This document shows, in pieces, positions 61,091 to 64,000 of a stretch of 64,000 nt of DNA; the stretch's first letter is position 1, and each line of letters starts with the position of its first letter. The notes below the pieces were generated by a model. The model had not been told where the DNA came from, made no database searches, and worked only from the letters and a program-made list of their open reading frames with translations. Both the position numbers and the translations under genes were made by a program. The DNA comes from Deltaproteobacteria bacterium RIFCSPHIGHO2_02_FULL_44_16 (GTDB taxonomy: Bacteria > UBA10199 > 2-02-FULL-44-16): assembly GCA_001798185.1 (NCBI GenBank), contig MGRM01000014.1, forward strand, positions 1 to 64,000. The letters are read 5' to 3'.

Positions 61091-61903
61091 ATGCATCATA
61101 TCTCGATTCTCCACGCGATCATTCTTGGGATTATTCAAGGCGCCACCGAGTTTCTCCCCATTTCCAGTAGCGGTCATTTGGTATTAGCCCAAAATCTTTT
61201 GGGGGTTGATCTCGAAAAAGAAGCACTCCTTGCATTTGATATTGCGCTTCATTTTGGAACGCTTTTGGCGCTCCTCCTTCTCTTTCGAAAAGATCTGAAG
61301 ACACTCATACAAGGAGCTTTCCAAAAAAATTCAGAAAATCCGCAGAGCGTGCCGTCAAGAAAATTACTCTGGTATCTTTTTTTGGCGACGCTCCCTGCCG
61401 TAGTGATCGGACTTGCGTTCAAAGATTTTTTTGAAGAGATGATGACCGATACGTTTTCGACGGGTGTGCAGTTTATCATCACCGGTTTTATTTTGTGGTC
61501 GACACGATATGCCCGTTTCTCTGTGCTCACAGCGACGCATATGCGATCGATGCATGCACTCATCATCGGCGTTGCTCAAGCAATAGCGATCATTCCGGCT
61601 ATTTCCCGTTCGGGGACTACCATTGCAGCGGCACTTCTTCTTCGTTTCGATCGTGAATTTGCGGCTCGTTTCTCTTTTTTACTTGCGATTCCAGCTTTGG
61701 GAGGAGCGACACTTTTGAGTCTTGACAATCTTCGATATTTTTCTTCAGAAAATCTGCTCGCGACATTGATCGGAACTGTCGTTTCATTCATTGTCGCGAT
61801 CGGCTGCATCAAGTGGTTGATGACGATCATCAAGAAAGGTCAGTTTTCCTGGTTTGCGATCTACTGTTGGATTATTGGTTTATGTGCAATCTTTCTTGCC
61901 TAA
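61091..61903 (+). CDS. uppP: undecaprenyl-diphosphatase (bacitracin resistance, BacA type)
   Basis: The 270-residue membrane protein begins ISILHAIILGIIQGATEFLP with ISSSGHL and has the second motif IPAISRSGTTIAAALLLRF. These are the catalytic regions of UppP, which recycles the undecaprenyl carrier for cell wall synthesis. ATG 61091 is the only start fitting the family but has no Shine-Dalgarno, since the tRNA-Asp ends just upstream. Its stop lies in the left arm of P1 copy 6. Confidence 0.95.
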   Translation: MHHISILHAIILGIIQGATEFLPISSSGHLVLAQNLLGVDLEKEALLAFDIALHFGTLLALLLLFRKDLKTLIQGAFQKNSENPQSVPSRKLLWYLFLATLPAVVIGLAFKDFFEEMMTDTFSTGVQFIITGFILWSTRYARFSVLTATHMRSMHALIIGVAQAIAIIPAISRSGTTIAAALLLRFDREFAARFSFLLAIPALGGATLLSLDNLRYFSSENLLATLIGTVVSFIVAIGCIKWLMTIIKKGQFSWFAIYCWIIGLCAIFLA

Positions 61904-62041
61904 GAAATAATTTTAAAACAGATCAAGATTCGGGTGACGCCGGAGGTGCTTCCGGGAGGGTCTCCCGCGATAAGTGGGAGGGCCGGAACACCGCAGGCGG
62001 CAGGACCCGTATCAATGAAATGTTTTAAAATTATTTCTTAG
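61900..62041 (-). repeat. P1 palindromic element, copy 6
   Basis: Perfect 20-base arms: CTAAGAAATAATTTTAAAAC (61900-61919) and GTTTTAAAATTATTTCTTAG (62022-62041). The core is subtype B, read on the minus strand, nearly identical at its ends to copy 3 (GATCAAGATTCGGGTGACGC, CGCAGGCGGCAGGACCCGTA). Each arm contains a stop codon, one for uppP and one for rarA on the other strand, so both proteins end in the element. Confidence 0.93.
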
Positions 62042-63476
62042 AAGATGTGCGCCACTTCTTTAATCGTTCAGAGATTTCTTTTTCTTCCCCGTTTTCGGTC
62101 GGTTCATAATAAATGGTCCCTTGCAGTTTTTCAGGAAGATATTTTTCACCGATAACAAAATTTTCTTCATAGTCATGTGCGTATTTGTAATTCTTGCCGT
62201 AATCGAGTTCCTTCATGAGTTTTGTCGGAGCGTTGCGAATATGTTTTGGTGTTTGCAGCACTCCGTGCTTTTCTATATCTGTTTTTGCTTTCTTGTATGC
62301 CATATAACTCGCATTCGATTTGGGAGCGCTTGCGAGATAGGTCGCGCACTGCGCGAGCGGAATCCATCCTTCAGGCATGCCGACAAAATCAAACGCTTGC
62401 ATGCAGCTGATCGCCACTTGCACTGCTTGCGAATCAGCGTTGCCGATATCTTCTGATGCAAAGATCACCATGCGGCGAGCGCAAAAGAGAGGCTCTTCGC
62501 CGGCCTCTAACATGCGTGCGAGATAGTAGATAGCAGCGTCAGGATCAGAACCGCGCATACTTTTGATGAATGCGCTGATGACATTGTAATGTTCTTCTCC
62601 TTTTTTGTCGTAAAACAGACTTTTTTTCTGCAGCGCTGCTTCGACATGGTTCAGGTTTATGCAAAAACCAATTTCAAAACGATCCGCAGATACGGGTCCT
62701 GTCACCTCCGTCGTTTCACCTCCCCGCTGGCGCGGGGCGCCCCTGGGATCCGACGTCGGTGCCACCCGTACGCCATCTGTTTTGAAATGTGTTTTGACAA
62801 GGTCAGCAGCAATTTCCAATGTATTCAACGCCCGACGTGCATCACCATCAGCGCTTGCGCATAAAAAGTTGAGAGCATCATCGTTCATAGTCAGATGAAA
62901 TTTCCCAAGTCCTTTTTCTTCATCCTGTAAGGCTTTCAACACAACTTTTTTGAGATCACCATGTGAGAGAGGTTCAATCACATAAACTTTGGTTCGAGAA
63001 AGAAGCGCGCCGATGACTTCAAACGAAGGGTTTTCCGTAGTTGAACCGATGATCGTAATCGTGCCGTCTTCAACGTGCGGCAGAAGTGCGTCCTGCTGCG
63101 CTTTATTCCAGCGATGAATTTCATCAATGAAAAGAAGACTTCGCTGACCGTTAAATTTTCGGGCTGTGTTTGCCTCTTCGATAATGTCGCGAAGTTCTTT
63201 GACGCCAGAAAGAACTGCAGAGAGTTGAAAAAATTTTGCTTTCGTGTGATGCGCGATAATTCGTGCGAGCGTGGTTTTCCCCGTTCCCGGAGGTCCCCAG
63301 AAGATGATCGAGGGGAGGGTGTCAGCTTCGATGAGAGACGTAAGAGGTTTCCCTTTGCCGATGAGATGCGTCTGGCCGACAACGTCTTCAAGTATTTTGG
63401 GCCGCATCCGCTCTGCGAGGGGAGCATGAGTGCGCGCGATCTGATCAAAAAGAGTGGCCATAGCTTCATGAATCAT
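62031..63476 (-). CDS. rarA: replication-associated recombination protein RarA (MgsA/WRNIP1 family) with in-frame P1 insertion
   Basis: The 481-residue AAA+ ATPase has [20 protein letters not shown], Walker [14 protein letters not shown], Walker [21 protein letters not shown], sensor 1 [12 protein letters not shown] and the family's C-terminal [20 protein letters not shown]. RarA acts at stalled replication forks. Residues about 228-271 are encoded by P1 copy 7 ([20 protein letters not shown] ...), between [10 protein letters not shown] and [11 protein letters not shown], where other RarA proteins have a short connection. Start ATG 63476; ATG 63461 (MATLFDQ) is possible. The last codons are in P1 copy 6. 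Confidence 0.93.
   Translation of the reverse strand: MIHEAMATLFDQIARTHAPLAERMRPKILEDVVGQTHLIGKGKPLTSLIEADTLPSIIFWGPPGTGKTTLARIIAHHTKAKFFQLSAVLSGVKELRDIIEEANTARKFNGQRSLLFIDEIHRWNKAQQDALLPHVEDGTITIIGSTTENPSFEVIGALLSRTKVYVIEPLSHGDLKKVVLKALQDEEKGLGKFHLTMNDDALNFLCASADGDARRALNTLEIAADLVKTHFKTDGVRVAPTSDPRGAPRQRGGETTEVTGPVSADRFEIGFCINLNHVEAALQKKSLFYDKKGEEHYNVISAFIKSMRGSDPDAAIYYLARMLEAGEEPLFCARRMVIFASEDIGNADSQAVQVAISCMQAFDFVGMPEGWIPLAQCATYLASAPKSNASYMAYKKAKTDIEKHGVLQTPKHIRNAPTKLMKELDYGKNYKYAHDYEENFVIGEKYLPEKLQGTIYYEPTENGEEKEISERLKKWRTSSKK
62664..62795 (+). repeat. P1 palindromic element, copy 7, inside rarA
   Basis: Arms AAAACCAATTTCAAAAC (62664-62680) and GTTTTGAAATGTGTTTT (62779-62795) pair at 15 of 17 positions. 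Core subtype A, on the plus strand, opposite to the gene. It is read through in the gene's frame without a stop, in a different frame from the mutY copy. Confidence 0.92.
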
Positions 63477-63516
63477 GTTTTTCGTTCACAGTTCAAGGGG
63501 AAAGATAAGGGCTTAC

Positions 63517-63542
63517 TCATCCTTCGACAAGCTCAGGATGAA
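63517..63542. repeat. short REP, 'CATCCTTCGACAAGCTCAGGATG' type
   Basis: A common dispersed palindrome, relative of 16562-16587. A second palindrome AAGTGTCTGACACTT is at 63558-63572. The 172-base gap between rarA and the next gene holds nothing else clear. Confidence 0.75.
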
Positions 63543-63648
63543 CAAAAGACGACCAATAAGTGTCTGACACTTTCTGGTCACAGGAAAGATCGACGCAACC
63601 TTTTTGGAGAGAGGCCGATAGAGAGAAAGCCCTTGATAAGGAGATGAT

Positions 63649-64000
63649 ATGTCTGAAAAATGCCAACTAACTCAAAATACACTGAATGTGAGGACGTTAC
63701 GCGAATGTACCGAAAAAGTTGTACCTTATCAGAAACTTCGGGACCTTGCGACAGCACTTCTGGATGCGACGAAATCTTATGACATTGATGAAGATGGGAT
63801 TTTTAAAGCAGGATTTGAATTACGAAGGCTGGCTCAGGGTGTTGGAACCTATGTTCTGCCAACACTTCAAGGCGATACTATTTATGATCCAAACTTGAGC
63901 GATTTTCGAAGGAAGTATCTCACACAACAAGTGTTCGAAATACTTCGAGATCGTCTCGATGGTGAGCTCAACGAGCAATATTATGATCGGTATGGTACGG
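63649..64000 (+). CDS. unrecognised protein, truncated by the window edge
   Basis: ATG 63649 with AAGGAG five bases upstream opens a frame with no stop for 117 codons to the end of the window. The visible part is polar and helical (KLRDLATALLDATKSYDIDE, FRRKYLTQQVFEILRDRLDG) with no signal peptide. No family recognised; the rest of the gene is not visible. Confidence 0.65.
   Translation, partial: MSEKCQLTQNTLNVRTLRECTEKVVPYQKLRDLATALLDATKSYDIDEDGIFKAGFELRRLAQGVGTYVLPTLQGDTIYDPNLSDFRRKYLTQQVFEILRDRLDGELNEQYYDRYGT

Noticed and set aside
1-64000. CRISPR array, prophage or integrated plasmid
   Set aside because: No regularly spaced direct repeats, no phage structural, integrase or replication genes were seen.

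Overview
The window reads as one continuous, gene-dense bacterial chromosome segment of moderate, slightly AT-rich composition with no plasmid, phage or IS genes. The organism is probably an uncultured lineage of the old 'Deltaproteobacteria' or Bdellovibrionota (inference). Grounds: a TIGR02147-family protein, many lipoproteins, a sigma-54 type promoter, Dickkopf-like Cys-rich and NHL-repeat secreted proteins, and common 'TCATTGCGAGCCC' and 'CATTCCCGCGAAAGCGGGAAT' dispersed repeats. Nothing here fixes the species.

Layout. 1-3.5 kb: two toxin-antitoxin-like pairs (nucleotidyltransferase plus small partner; VapBC) around a metallopeptidase-like gene. 3.7-8.5 kb: rsmD, a SHOCT protein, a TlyA-type methyltransferase, a TPR lipoprotein and a LolB-like lipoprotein. 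8.6-14.6 kb: a complete peptide ABC transporter operon. 14.9-23.4 kb: a secreted M30-like peptidase behind a sigma-54 promoter, then lipoprotein and envelope genes (lgt, lspA, a second lgt, CPBP protease) around a type-2-like ileS. 23.7-30.4 kb: a small exported protein, the SOS pair lexA-dinB, an LhgO-like oxidoreductase, a DUF4143 ATPase, ychF and a membrane zinc protease. 30.5-31.8 kb: a structured RNA leader with terminator and five consecutive tiny unrecognised genes. 31.9-41.6 kb: core genes rng, rplU-rpmA-obg-rsfS-gpmI-comF, an inositol phosphatase, TPR, tatD, metallophosphatase. 41.7-46.5 kb: HEPN/MNT pair, lipoproteins, a TIGR02147 protein, HU. 46.9-57.1 kb: gyrA carrying a 485-residue HNH intein, a TPR lipoprotein, ndk, an M2/M3-like peptidase, a YitT protein, a hydrolase, an NHL protein. 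57.1-64 kb: a metallopeptidase-like protein, three tRNAs, yacG, a HAD phosphatase, mutY, uppP, rarA and a truncated gene at the edge.

Most unusual signals. (1) A family of about 130-140 bp palindromic elements (called P1 here), seven copies. Each has a GC-rich conserved core and outer arms that are inverted repeats of each other yet differ from locus to locus. Two copies sit in frame inside mutY and rarA, one supplies the start region of the peptide-binding protein gene, and several overlap stop codons. This resembles the Rickettsia palindromic elements in behaviour, not in sequence. (2) The gyrA intein, 12 residues upstream of the catalytic-Tyr position, with an HNH motif followed by about nine W-x-(D/N)-P repeats. 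(3) The five-gene small-protein cluster behind a leader RNA. Further palindromic families (P2, P3) and ordinary REP-like repeats are also present.

All assignments come from reading the sequence; no database or folding program was run.
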